7,617 bases of DNA from Gorillibacterium sp. (GCA_023511325.1 JAIMBU010000104.1:1-7617); one strand, 5' to 3'. Positions 1 to 5,828 are shown, numbered from the stretch's first letter. The notes: generated by a model not told the origin, from the sequence alone. Numbers and translations: made by a program.

Positions 1-285
1 TACGATAAGAATATAACCGCTTTAACGAAAAGCCTAGAACGTCTGGCCTTCTATGTAACGGCTTGGCTCAGAGGTCGCTATTATCGGACTTATCCGGAAT
101 ATGTTCAGGATGAAGTGACACGTAATCTGCGCCAAAAGGATCAATTCTCTTCTGGTCGTTCACGCAATATTCCGCATGTGGTAACAGATGGCAACCTGAT
201 CACAGCTCGTTGGCCACAGGATGCGAAGGCCTTTGCTGCGGAGATTATCGCAGGGATTGAAAGCCACAAGGATGAATGTCTTTAG
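1..285 (+). CDS. DJ-1/PfpI-family (type 1 glutamine amidotransferase-like) protein, C-terminal part
   Basis: The reading frame is open from the first base to TAG at 283-285 and gives the last 94 residues of a protein whose start lies outside the window. Residues 60-70 (VVTDGNLITAR) followed by WPQDAKAFA match the conserved C-terminal block of DJ-1/PfpI proteins, in which a strand ending in DGNLIT(S/A)R leads into the final helix. The preceding basic, Tyr-rich stretch (LRGRYYRTYPEYVQDEV, about residues 23-39) would be an insertion or helix before that block. The nucleophilic Cys elbow of this family would lie upstream, so enzymatic competence cannot be judged. Members act as deglycases, chaperones, proteases or amidase-like enzymes, and nothing here tells which. 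No strong hairpin follows the stop at once; the nearest candidate terminator is about 100 bases on. Confidence 0.75.
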   Translation, partial: YDKNITALTKSLERLAFYVTAWLRGRYYRTYPEYVQDEVTRNLRQKDQFSSGRSRNIPHVVTDGNLITARWPQDAKAFAAEIIAGIESHKDECL

Positions 286-341
286 AATCTTTAAGCAGAG
301 CAACCAAGAAAAAAAATACTGCGACAAATAACAAAATAGAT

Positions 342-369
342 TATAATAGCCTATAACACGTGTTATAAT
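342..369 (+). promoter_or_regulatory. Overlapping -10 boxes with a 16-bp palindromic operator candidate
   Basis: Two perfect TATAAT boxes lie at 342-347 and 364-369. The second is preceded by TG one base upstream (361-362), giving the extended -10 form TGnTATAAT. Neither has a good -35: for the first the nearest is GCGACA at 321-326 with a short 15-base spacer. A perfect 16-bp palindrome, TATAACACGTGTTATA (352-367), covers the expected start point of the first box and overlaps the second, which is where a repressor would block transcription. The direction fits the GH3 gene starting at 540. The bound protein is unknown; I do not recognise the site as that of a specific regulator. Confidence 0.4.
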
Positions 370-381
370 CACTCATATTCC

Positions 382-417
382 AAAAACCCCTAACACTTTG
401 CCATGTTGGGGATTTTG
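382..417. terminator. Bulged stem-loop with flanking A and T runs, candidate bidirectional terminator or attenuator
   Basis: AAAA-CCCC-T-AACA (383-395) can pair with TGTT-GGGG-A-TTTT (404-416) around an 8-base loop, with one bulged base on each side. The A run before and T run after make it terminator-like on both strands, and stronger on the minus strand, where the T run is five bases. It could end the DJ-1-like transcript from upstream. It also lies only about 15-30 bases beyond the start points expected from the two -10 boxes, so attenuation of a transcript toward the GH3 gene is possible but unproven. Confidence 0.4.
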
Positions 418-431
418 TGTAAATACCAGAA

Positions 432-463
432 GGTATCTGCTATTCTGATACCGTTCTGCTATT
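432..463 (+). repeat. Hairpin GGTATC/GATACC and 9-bp direct repeat TCTGCTATT in the GH3 leader
   Basis: GGTATC (432-437) and GATACC (447-452) form a perfect six-base stem with a nine-base loop. A smaller alternative stem, TACC (424-427) with GGTA (432-435), would exclude it. TCTGCTATT occurs twice, at 436-444 and 455-463, with starts 19 bases apart. These elements sit between the candidate promoter and the GH3 ribosome binding site. They may be protein-binding or RNA-folding elements, or remnants of older sequence; no function can be assigned. Confidence 0.3.
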
Positions 464-539
464 TCACCGTACACGCCTGACAGCAAAGGGCGTCGATGGG
501 CACTTATTCCTTGGATATGAAACAGGGAGAGATGTTGAA

Positions 540-2210
540 ATGGTGAAGGCATTAACCGCAGCAGAGCAAGCATGGGTAGACCAGACGTTTGAATCGTTGA
601 CCTTGGAAGAGAAGATCGGACAAACCTTCTCGGACCATGCCGGAAGACTGCCGATTGGAGAATTTACGGAGGATGCAGTGAGTGAGTATTTGCGTCTGTA
701 CCCGGTGGGAAGCTTTTTTCTCGGCGGTGAAATCATCCGTGGCGCAGAAGGAACGGCCGAGCAGATTTTACAGAAAATCCGTCTGCTTCAACGCTCGAGC
801 CGGATTCCACTGCTCGTATCTGGCGACCTAGAATTTGGTGCAGGTGCGGCCATCCGTACGCTGACCGCATTCCCGACCATGATGGCTCTTGGTGCCGCAA
901 ACAGCGAAGAGTTAGCTTATGCCCTAGGCAAGTACACTGCGCTAGAGGGCCGGGCATGTGGCTTTAACTGGGCGCTTGCCCCTTCGGCCGATATCCTGCT
1001 AAACTGGTTGAATCCTGTCGTGACAACCCGCTGTCTGGGAGACGATCCGCAGCGAGTGGCTCGGCTTTCCTCGGCTGTTATGCGCGGGATGCAGGAGCAC
1101 CAGCTTGTTGCCTGCGCCAAGCATTTCCCTGGTGACGGAGTCGACTTCCGTGACCAACATATCGTCACCTCGGTAAACAGTCTCTCCGAGCAGGAATGGC
1201 TAGACTCCTTCGGTAAGGTGTACAGTCAATTAATCCAGGAGGGAGTCTGGAGCATCATGACTGGACATATTGCCTTGCCCTGGAAGGAAGGGGTAACGGC
1301 TAGACCCGTACCAGCAACTGTATCGCATAAGATCACAACCCAACTGCTGCGCCAGGATCTTGGCTTTGCCGGCGTCATTCTTACGGATGCTTTGGATATG
1401 GGCGGATTTATCGGATGGAATAGCTATGAGAACCGTCTGATTGACACCTTCAACAGCGGCTCTGACGTTCTGCTATGGCCAGGGATCGAATATATGCAGG
1501 TGATGAGAAAAGCCATTGAGAGCGGACGGGTGACAGAGCAGCGGTTAGACGATAGCGTCCGGCGGATTCTCGAACTGAAGGCACGTACTGGCTTATTCCG
1601 TATCAATCAGCAGGGTGAGGACCCAGAAGCACTTTCACTTCATGAGGGTAAGCTTGCGCCTGCCATGGATGCCGAAGCGAAGGCTGCCAGTGCAGCAATC
1701 GCCAACCGCAGCATCACCCTTGTCCGCAACAGGGATAACCTGCTGCCACTCGATCCAGACAAAGTAAAGAAGGTTTTGGTGGTGATGCTGAATCGAATCA
1801 CGGACGGTCGCGTGTACCCTGATGCAGACCGGTTTGTGGCTAAACTAGAGGAAAGAGGCATCACGGTTGGTATAGCTGATACCTTCGAGCCGCTGACAAC
1901 GATCCGCGATATGGTTCGGAAGGAGCATTGGGATGCAATGATCGTTATCTATCTGCTTCCCATGCATGGTCTGCTGAATTCAGTCAGACCAACAGGGGAT
2001 TCGGCCAAAGGAATCTGGGCCTTACAACAGGTCGAGAATCTAAAGCCAATCTTTGTTTCCCTAGCCACACCCTTTTTGACTCAAGATATCCCCTTTGCTA
2101 CCACTTTAGTTAATGCCTACTCTGCAAGCTTAGATACGGTAGACCGCGTGGTGCGCGCGCTTTATGGTGAAATTCCCTTTGACGGGAAATCACCCGTGCA
2201 TTTGAATTAG
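540..2210 (+). CDS. Glycoside hydrolase family 3 protein, beta-N-acetylglucosaminidase (NagZ-like)
   Basis: This is a 556-residue GH3 enzyme expected to remove terminal beta-linked sugars, by family most likely N-acetylglucosamine from muropeptides or chito-oligosaccharides. The N-terminal TIM-barrel domain covers about residues 15-355. It has the KHFPG block (194-198), a D-Q-H triplet (205-207) where NagZ enzymes carry the Asp-His acid/base dyad, and LTDALDM (281-287), in which D283 is the expected nucleophile. Residues about 380-545 look like the second alpha/beta domain found in Gram-positive NagZ. At 556 residues it is shorter than the roughly 640-residue exported Bacillus form and has no signal peptide or lipobox, so it is probably cytoplasmic. 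The ATG at 540 follows GGGAGAG (525-531) at eight bases. The usual KHFPGHGDT is KHFPGDGVD here. No terminator is obvious after the stop. Beta-glucosidase or xylosidase activity is a less likely alternative because of the D-x-H dyad. Confidence 0.88.
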   Translation: MVKALTAAEQAWVDQTFESLTLEEKIGQTFSDHAGRLPIGEFTEDAVSEYLRLYPVGSFFLGGEIIRGAEGTAEQILQKIRLLQRSSRIPLLVSGDLEFGAGAAIRTLTAFPTMMALGAANSEELAYALGKYTALEGRACGFNWALAPSADILLNWLNPVVTTRCLGDDPQRVARLSSAVMRGMQEHQLVACAKHFPGDGVDFRDQHIVTSVNSLSEQEWLDSFGKVYSQLIQEGVWSIMTGHIALPWKEGVTARPVPATVSHKITTQLLRQDLGFAGVILTDALDMGGFIGWNSYENRLIDTFNSGSDVLLWPGIEYMQVMRKAIESGRVTEQRLDDSVRRILELKARTGLFRINQQGEDPEALSLHEGKLAPAMDAEAKAASAAIANRSITLVRNRDNLLPLDPDKVKKVLVVMLNRITDGRVYPDADRFVAKLEERGITVGIADTFEPLTTIRDMVRKEHWDAMIVIYLLPMHGLLNSVRPTGDSAKGIWALQQVENLKPIFVSLATPFLTQDIPFATTLVNAYSASLDTVDRVVRALYGEIPFDGKSPVHLN

Positions 2211-2284
2211 GAATAAGCTGATGGGTTAGGAACTGTCCCATTAGAAATCGTACCTACACCTATACTGACGATTCATCGTAATCA

Positions 2285-2866
2285 ATGGGAGGGGTATCCA
2301 TTACAAATCCGGAGCATCTATACTTCACCCAACCGGCAGAATTTCGCAAGTGGTTATTGGAACACCACGACAAGGCAAGTGAACTATCGGTTGGCTTTTA
2401 TAAGAAGGATTCAGGTATCTCTAGTATGACTTGGCCGGAGTCAGTGGACGAGGCGTTATGCTTTGGTTGGATCGATGGTGTACGGAGAAGAGTGGATGAA
2501 GTCCGCTACACCATTCGGTTTACACCGCGAAAACCAACGAGCATCTGGAGTGTGATCAACATCAATCGATTTCAGCAGTTGAGTGAGCAAGGTCTGGTCC
2601 AGCCTGCAGGCTTACGAGCTTTTGCAGCACGGCGTGAGGAGAAATCCGCGATTTATTCATATGAGCAAGTGGATCTTCCTGTGCTTGATATCTCTAGTAA
2701 GGAGCACTTCCAAGCGGATGATCAAGCATGGGCTTTCTTTCAAAAGCAGCCCAGTAGCTACCAGAAGAGAGTGATTTGGTGGGTGATGAGTGCGAAGAAG
2801 GAGGAGACCAAGCGCAGTCGACTGATGAAGCTAATCCAAGACTCACACAGTGAAAAACGGATATAG
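2285..2866 (+). CDS. YdeI/OmpD-associated family protein (bacteriocin-protection-like)
   Basis: The 193-residue protein carries the signature of the YdeI/OmpD-associated family: TWPESVDEALCFGWIDG at residues 49-65, then YTIRFTPRKPTSIWS (75-89), a PAGLRAF block (107-113) and a C-terminal helix region with WWVMSAKKEET (165-175). Proteins of this group are small, soluble and of poorly known role; a name such as bacteriocin-protection protein comes from distant relatives and is not proof of function. The ATG at 2285 has no ribosome binding site in front of it. Instead GGGAGGGG (2287-2294) lies inside the first codons and is ideally placed five bases before an ATT codon at 2300 (Ile6), close to where I would expect family members to begin (ITNPEHLYF). 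True initiation could therefore be at ATT. The gap to the preceding GH3 gene is 74 bases with no clear promoter or terminator. Confidence 0.85.
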   Translation: MGGVSITNPEHLYFTQPAEFRKWLLEHHDKASELSVGFYKKDSGISSMTWPESVDEALCFGWIDGVRRRVDEVRYTIRFTPRKPTSIWSVININRFQQLSEQGLVQPAGLRAFAARREEKSAIYSYEQVDLPVLDISSKEHFQADDQAWAFFQKQPSSYQKRVIWWVMSAKKEETKRSRLMKLIQDSHSEKRI

Positions 2867-3010
2867 GCCATACTGCTATGTAGAGGTTGTTCACAGGCAA
2901 GACAAATGGCTGCTTTGCAGAAGCTACTCACGGACAAATGTTGATGGTCAGAGTAAAGGTTTACTTCTTTCATATCCTCATCATTATTGTGCTTAAAGGG
3001 AGAGGCTCAG

Positions 3011-3472
3011 GTGATCGAACCCATATTTCATCAGTTGCAGCTCGCTATTCATTCGCTGCTTGCCTTATGTGATAAATTGACTGCAGAGGATTTGGCCTAT
3101 CGGCCACAAGAGCGGTCCCGTTCCATCAGGGAGCAGCTCGCTCACCTCTCCCTCATCTGTCTGGCCGACCTGCATATCGCTCAGGAAGCAAGCCAGCAGG
3201 AGATGGATAACTTCTATGCAAGCCATCCCATGAAGACATTAACGGAAATCAAGGAATCCATGCGGACAACCTATTCAGCCCTCTATGATGCTTACATCTC
3301 TCTTACGCCGGCGCAATTGCTGGAGGAGCAAACCTCCTATTGGGGCGTTACTTATTCACGCTATGGCTGGCTTTTGGAAATATTCGGGCATATCTATCAT
3401 CATCGCGGGCAGCTTCAGGCTCAATTATCGGCCAAAGGGGTAGAAATGCAAGGGATCATCTGGTTTGAATAG
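3011..3472 (+). CDS. DinB/YfiT-like four-helix metal-binding protein
   Basis: The 153-residue protein fits the DinB superfamily of four-helix bundles, whose members bind a divalent metal through three histidines and often act as thiol-dependent transferases (bacillithiol in Firmicutes) or damage-induced proteins. The expected ligands are visible: H45 in EQLAHL, and H127 and H131 in GHIYHHRGQL (126-135), the characteristic HxxxH. The start is taken as GTG at 3011 because AAAGGGAGAGG (2995-3005) precedes it by five bases. A TTG at 2987 in frame would put that site inside the gene and adds eight unconserved-looking residues. The substrate cannot be inferred. The stop codon abuts a strong terminator. 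The 144 bases between the YdeI-like gene and this one hold no gene I can support. Confidence 0.85.
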   Translation: MIEPIFHQLQLAIHSLLALCDKLTAEDLAYRPQERSRSIREQLAHLSLICLADLHIAQEASQQEMDNFYASHPMKTLTEIKESMRTTYSALYDAYISLTPAQLLEEQTSYWGVTYSRYGWLLEIFGHIYHHRGQLQAQLSAKGVEMQGIIWFE

Positions 3473-3522
3473 AAAGGGGCAATGCCAAAAGTTATTACCG
3501 ACTTTTGGTGTTGCCCCTTTTT
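3473..3522 (+). terminator. Strong intrinsic terminator of the DinB-like gene
   Basis: Starting at the base after the stop codon, AAAGGGGCAA-TG-CCAAAAGT (3473-3492) pairs with ACTTTTGG-TG-TTGCCCCTTT (3501-3520) around an eight-base loop. The two TG/TG positions form G-U pairs, so the stem is about 20 base pairs, and the right arm runs into five Ts at 3518-3522. Confidence 0.9.
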
Positions 3523-3579
3523 ACGCATTTAAAAAAGAGAATCGTTCCTTGTTCCACTAGCTCTGTTCTAAGAGTGATA

Positions 3580-3708
3580 TTAATACCAGAGTTTCTTGTG
3601 TTTCTTGTGCTTCTTCTTTGCGACTACCAAAACCTTCTGACCTGGATGAAGCACGACAGTTATCGGTTTTACATGTTTCTTTTTCGGATGCCATGAGCGA
3701 ATGGACAT
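3580..3708 (-). CDS. Small Lys/His-rich basic protein, 42 residues, unknown function
   Basis: On the minus strand, ATG at 3708-3706 opens a 42-codon frame ending in TAA at 3582-3580. The ribosome binding site is ideal: AAGGAGGT (complement of 3715-3722), six bases before the ATG. The product begins MSIRSWHPKKKHVKP, continues with a hydrophobic, probably beta-strand core (ITVVLHPGQKVLVVA, residues 16-30), and ends in a repetitive tail KKKHKKHKKLWY (31-42). Nineteen of the 42 residues are Lys, Arg or His and there is no Asp or Glu. I do not recognise a family. The charge suggests binding to nucleic acid, polyanion or metal, but this is inference. Upstream, AATAGATTA (complement of 3737-3745), 17 bases from an AC, is one mismatch from the sporulation sigma-K pattern (AC, CATAnnnTA). 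This is weak evidence, but the composition would also suit a spore-layer protein. It is divergent from the membrane protein gene at 3917. Confidence 0.7.
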   Translation of the reverse strand: MSIRSWHPKKKHVKPITVVLHPGQKVLVVAKKKHKKHKKLWY

Positions 3709-3838
3709 TTGTTAACCTCCTTATCATGAACTACTATAATCTATTCATTTTTACGAGAAATAGTTTGGGGGATTTCAATAGTAAGTATGCTGATTTTTAA
3801 CATTATAGGTAATTTATAGTAGATAAATAAACTACATA

Positions 3839-3882
3839 CAGACTTGTCTGCCAACAAAATTACAACCAATTCTACATTGGTT
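3839..3882. promoter_or_regulatory. Two inverted repeats upstream of the small membrane protein gene
   Basis: CAGAC-TT-GTCTG (3839-3850) and AACCAAT-TCTAC-ATTGGTT (3864-3882) are perfect inverted repeats with arms of five and seven bases. They stand in the 208-base divergent region between the 42-residue gene (minus) and the gene at 3917 (plus), 35-80 bases before the latter's start. They may be operators or hairpins in the leader. I find no convincing sigma-A promoter for the plus strand here. TATAAT (complement of 3802-3807) is a possible -10 for the minus-strand gene, with a poor -35. Confidence 0.35.
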
Positions 3883-3916
3883 TCGTATATATGTTTAAAA
3901 AAGGGTGGGAAGAAAC

Positions 3917-4147
3917 ATGGATTTTGGAATGTTACTTATTCTGTCTGTTGCCGCACCGATTATTGGTTTGGTTGCACTGATCGTGACCAAGCTTATCAGG
4001 AATAAAGAAATTCCTAATAGCTTATATACGCCTTTCGACCAGATTATGGGGCAAAGTTCGAGTGCCTTTCACGAGGAAAAGCAAGAGTTTGAGGAGCAGG
4101 AAGACAAGGGCGAGGGTAAGCGTAAAGGTAAATCCGGGAGTAAATAG
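3917..4147 (+). CDS. Small single-pass membrane protein with YTPFD motif, probably DUF3951
   Basis: The 76-residue protein has an N-terminal hydrophobic segment (about residues 4-25, MLLILSVAAPIIGLVALIV) followed by TKLIRNK, so it should sit in the membrane with the rest in the cytoplasm. The middle carries YTPFDQIMGQ (37-46), the motif I associate with the short Bacillales family DUF3951; that family name is from memory and should be tested. The C-terminal third is highly charged, an acidic stretch (HEEKQEFEEQED) and then a basic one (KGEGKRKGKSGSK). ATG at 3917 is chosen because GGGTGGG (3903-3909) stands seven bases ahead; a GTG at 3905 in frame lies within that site. The role is unknown. 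It is 96 bases ahead of the lipoate ligase gene with no terminator between, so cotranscription is possible. Confidence 0.75.
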   Translation: MDFGMLLILSVAAPIIGLVALIVTKLIRNKEIPNSLYTPFDQIMGQSSSAFHEEKQEFEEQEDKGEGKRKGKSGSK

Positions 4148-4152
4148 AAGAA

Positions 4153-4203
4153 TCACCTCAGTAGCAGTTGGCTTGCGACCACTGTAGGTAAGTGGTAAGG
4201 TGA
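4153..4203 (+). promoter_or_regulatory. Foldable leader segment upstream of the lipoate ligase gene
   Basis: TCACCT (4153-4158) can pair with AGGTGA (4198-4203), enclosing two mutually exclusive hairpins that share CCACT. The first is CAG-T-TGG (4165-4171) with CCACTG (4179-4184). The second is ACCACT (4178-4183) with AGTGGT (4191-4196), loop GTAGGTA. The segment ends 27 bases before the GGAGGG ribosome binding site. I do not recognise a known riboswitch class and there is no terminator stem with a T run, so regulation, if any, would be translational or protein-mediated. Confidence 0.25.
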
Positions 4204-4243
4204 AAAACAGAGATGACCAACTTTTGATCTGGAGGGAACCCAC

Positions 4244-5230
4244 ATGCTCTTTATTGATAATAAAGGAATAACTGACCCACGAATCAACCTAGCACTTGAG
4301 GAATATGTGCTCAGAAAGCTACCTTCCGATACCGACTACCTGTTGTTCTACATCAATGAGCCATCGATTATCATTGGAAAAAACCAGAATACAAGTGAAG
4401 AGATCAACATCGAATACGTAGAGCAGAATGATATTCATGTGGTGCGTCGACTGTCTGGTGGTGGAGCTGTGTATCATGATCAAGGCAACTTGAACTTTAG
4501 CTTTATCACCAATGACGACGGCAACTCGTTTCATAATTATCGTAAATTCACCGATCCTGTTGTCAACGCCTTGCGGAAGCTTGGTGTGGAAGCAGAGCTA
4601 TCCGGTCGAAATGATATCCAGGTGGGCGAACGCAAAATATCGGGTAACGCCCAGTTCTCCCACAAGGGACGGATGTTCAGTCATGGAACGTTGCTATTTA
4701 ACTCGGAGATTGGTGCCGTTGCCGCAGCACTTCGTGTCAATGCCGAGAAATTCAAATCCAAAGCGGTCAAATCCGTTAGTAGCCGGGTTGCCAATATCAC
4801 TGAGTTCTTGGACAAGCCCCTGACCATTGAACAATTTCGCCAATTTATCCTCGAATCCATCTTCGATGGACAAGAAGTGGTTAAGTACCCGCTGACAGAG
4901 CAGGATTGGGCTGGAGTACGGCAAATCTCTGCTGAACGTTATGGGAATTGGGATTGGAACTATGGCAAATCTCCGGTTTTTAACTTCCGGCAGGTTAAAC
5001 GTCTGACTTCGGGTACATATGATTTTCGTCTCGACGTACAAGACGGCTTGATTAAGCGTGCTTCGCTCTATGGTGATTTCTTCGGAGTGGGAGAAGTTAG
5101 TGAAGTAGAGGACAAGCTGGCGGGTGTTCGTTACGACCGGGAAGCGATAACTGCAGCGCTGAGTGAGGTTGATCTGAAGCATTATTTTGGTCCAGTGAAT
5201 CAGGAAGAATGGCTGGAACTGCTTTTTTGA
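4244..5230 (+). CDS. lplJ: Lipoate-protein ligase (LplJ/LplA type)
   Basis: The 328-residue enzyme activates free lipoate with ATP to lipoyl-AMP and transfers it to the lipoyl-domain lysine of GcvH or of the E2 subunits of 2-oxoacid dehydrogenases, in the cytoplasm. Family signatures are clear: RRLSGGGAVYHD (68-79) then GNLNFSF (81-87), GRNDI (121-125), and KISGNAQ (131-137) in which K131 is the expected catalytic lysine. SHGTLLF (146-152) and the C-terminal accessory domain (about 245-328) follow; WNYGKSPVFNF (238-248) marks the linker region. The length is close to Bacillus LplJ (about 331). The ATG at 4244 follows GGAGGG (4231-4236) at seven bases. The two-domain form with an intact catalytic lysine argues against the octanoyl transferases LipM and LipL, which use a catalytic cysteine. 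No terminator follows; the stop codon overlaps the -35 box of the next gene. Confidence 0.95.
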   Translation: MLFIDNKGITDPRINLALEEYVLRKLPSDTDYLLFYINEPSIIIGKNQNTSEEINIEYVEQNDIHVVRRLSGGGAVYHDQGNLNFSFITNDDGNSFHNYRKFTDPVVNALRKLGVEAELSGRNDIQVGERKISGNAQFSHKGRMFSHGTLLFNSEIGAVAAALRVNAEKFKSKAVKSVSSRVANITEFLDKPLTIEQFRQFILESIFDGQEVVKYPLTEQDWAGVRQISAERYGNWDWNYGKSPVFNFRQVKRLTSGTYDFRLDVQDGLIKRASLYGDFFGVGEVSEVEDKLAGVRYDREAITAALSEVDLKHYFGPVNQEEWLELLF

Positions 5231-5255
5231 GACATTTATTTAGCTCGTTTATATT
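5227..5255 (+). promoter_or_regulatory. Sigma-A promoter of the hotdog thioesterase gene
   Basis: TTGAGA (5227-5232) and TATATT (5250-5255) are each one base from consensus and are separated by exactly 17 bases. The predicted start near 5262 gives a leader of about 30 bases before the ATG at 5292. The -35 box overlaps the TGA stop of the lipoate ligase gene. Confidence 0.6.
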
Positions 5256-5291
5256 ACCATTTAATTTGATTGGATCAGGTGATGAGAAGAA

Positions 5292-5789
5292 ATGGATCAC
5301 GGCGAGCTGTTCGAACGAATAAATAAGCTAACTGAGCGAGATATACGTGTTCTGGAGCATACTGTAAATGGACTTGAAGGCATGAAGGACAATAAATATC
5401 CGTTCCTTGGCAATTTCTTGCAGATTGCTATGGAGGAGCGTGAAGTTGCCGAGCGGTTTCTCTGTTCTATGCCGATTCGACCCGACTTGTTAAATCCTTA
5501 TCGCATTGTATACGGAGGGATCACGGCAACACTAGCTGATATGGCTATGGGTTGGATGCTGGAGACGCATATTGAAGGTAAGGATAAATTCGTCACAATC
5601 GATATGAATGTTAATTACCATAATCCTGGAATTGGTAAAATGCTTTATGCCTCGGCTTGGGTTACCAATCAAGCCAAAGAAATATGGCAAGCGGCTTGTG
5701 AGATTAGGAATGATCGCGGGAGCCTGATCGTCACAGCAAGTGCGACCTTCCTTCAGTTGGTTCGCAATAAAAAACTGCCGGGTTCATGA
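5292..5789 (+). CDS. PaaI-like hotdog-fold thioesterase
   Basis: The 165-residue protein fits the PaaI/YbgC-like hotdog group that hydrolyses acyl-CoA thioesters. Residues 68-87 (NPYRIVYGGITATLADMAMG) are the hotdog central helix, with N68 and D83 as the usual substrate-orienting or catalytic positions. TIDMNVNYHNPG (102-113) and LYASAWVTNQAKEIWQAACEI (118-138) are the following beta strands. The family usually has HGG in this helix, but Tyr replaces His here (YGG, 74-76), so activity or specificity may differ. The first 45 residues are a charged helical extension. The start ATG at 5292 has a modest site, AGGTGAT (5277-5283), eight bases ahead. The last codons (KKLPGS) and the TGA stop lie within a 44-bp palindromic terminator. 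It has its own promoter and so need not be coexpressed with the ligase. Confidence 0.85.
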   Translation: MDHGELFERINKLTERDIRVLEHTVNGLEGMKDNKYPFLGNFLQIAMEEREVAERFLCSMPIRPDLLNPYRIVYGGITATLADMAMGWMLETHIEGKDKFVTIDMNVNYHNPGIGKMLYASAWVTNQAKEIWQAACEIRNDRGSLIVTASATFLQLVRNKKLPGS

Positions 5790-5808
5790 ACCCGGCAGTT
5801 TTTTATTG
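5765..5808. terminator. Perfect 44-bp palindrome, bidirectional intrinsic terminator
   Basis: The 22-base arms (CAATAAAAAACTGCCGGGTT plus CA, and its exact reverse complement) meet with no spacer at 5786/5787. As RNA the GC-rich part CTGCCGGG/CCCGGCAG closes on a small loop and is followed by six Ts (5799-5804); the same holds on the other strand. It ends the plus-strand thioesterase gene, whose TGA stop (5787-5789) lies at the tip, and the convergent minus-strand 63-residue gene, whose stop is 20 bases away. Confidence 0.92.
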
Positions 5809-5828
5809 TATTTGTGAAGCTGTCTGGA

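Noticed and set aside
403..480. Short plus-strand frame of 25 codons beginning MLGILCKYQ
   Set aside because: No ribosome binding site and it starts inside the hairpin; treated as chance.
423..539. In-frame upstream extension of the GH3 gene (open back to 423)
   Set aside because: The ATG at 540 has a good ribosome binding site at 525-531, and the extension has no ATG, GTG or TTG start with such a site and no recognisable GH3 sequence.
2887..3072. Frame of 61 codons (TTG start) between the YdeI-like and DinB-like genes
   Set aside because: It overlaps the DinB-like start in another frame, has no ribosome site and shows no domain.
3592..3612. Tandem TTTCTTGTG repeat as a non-coding repeat element
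   Set aside because: It is explained by the codons for the KKHKKHKK tail of the 42-residue protein.
4694..5182. Antisense frame of 162 codons within the lipoate ligase gene
   Set aside because: It mirrors a gene with complete family motifs, has no ribosome site of note and no recognisable domain.
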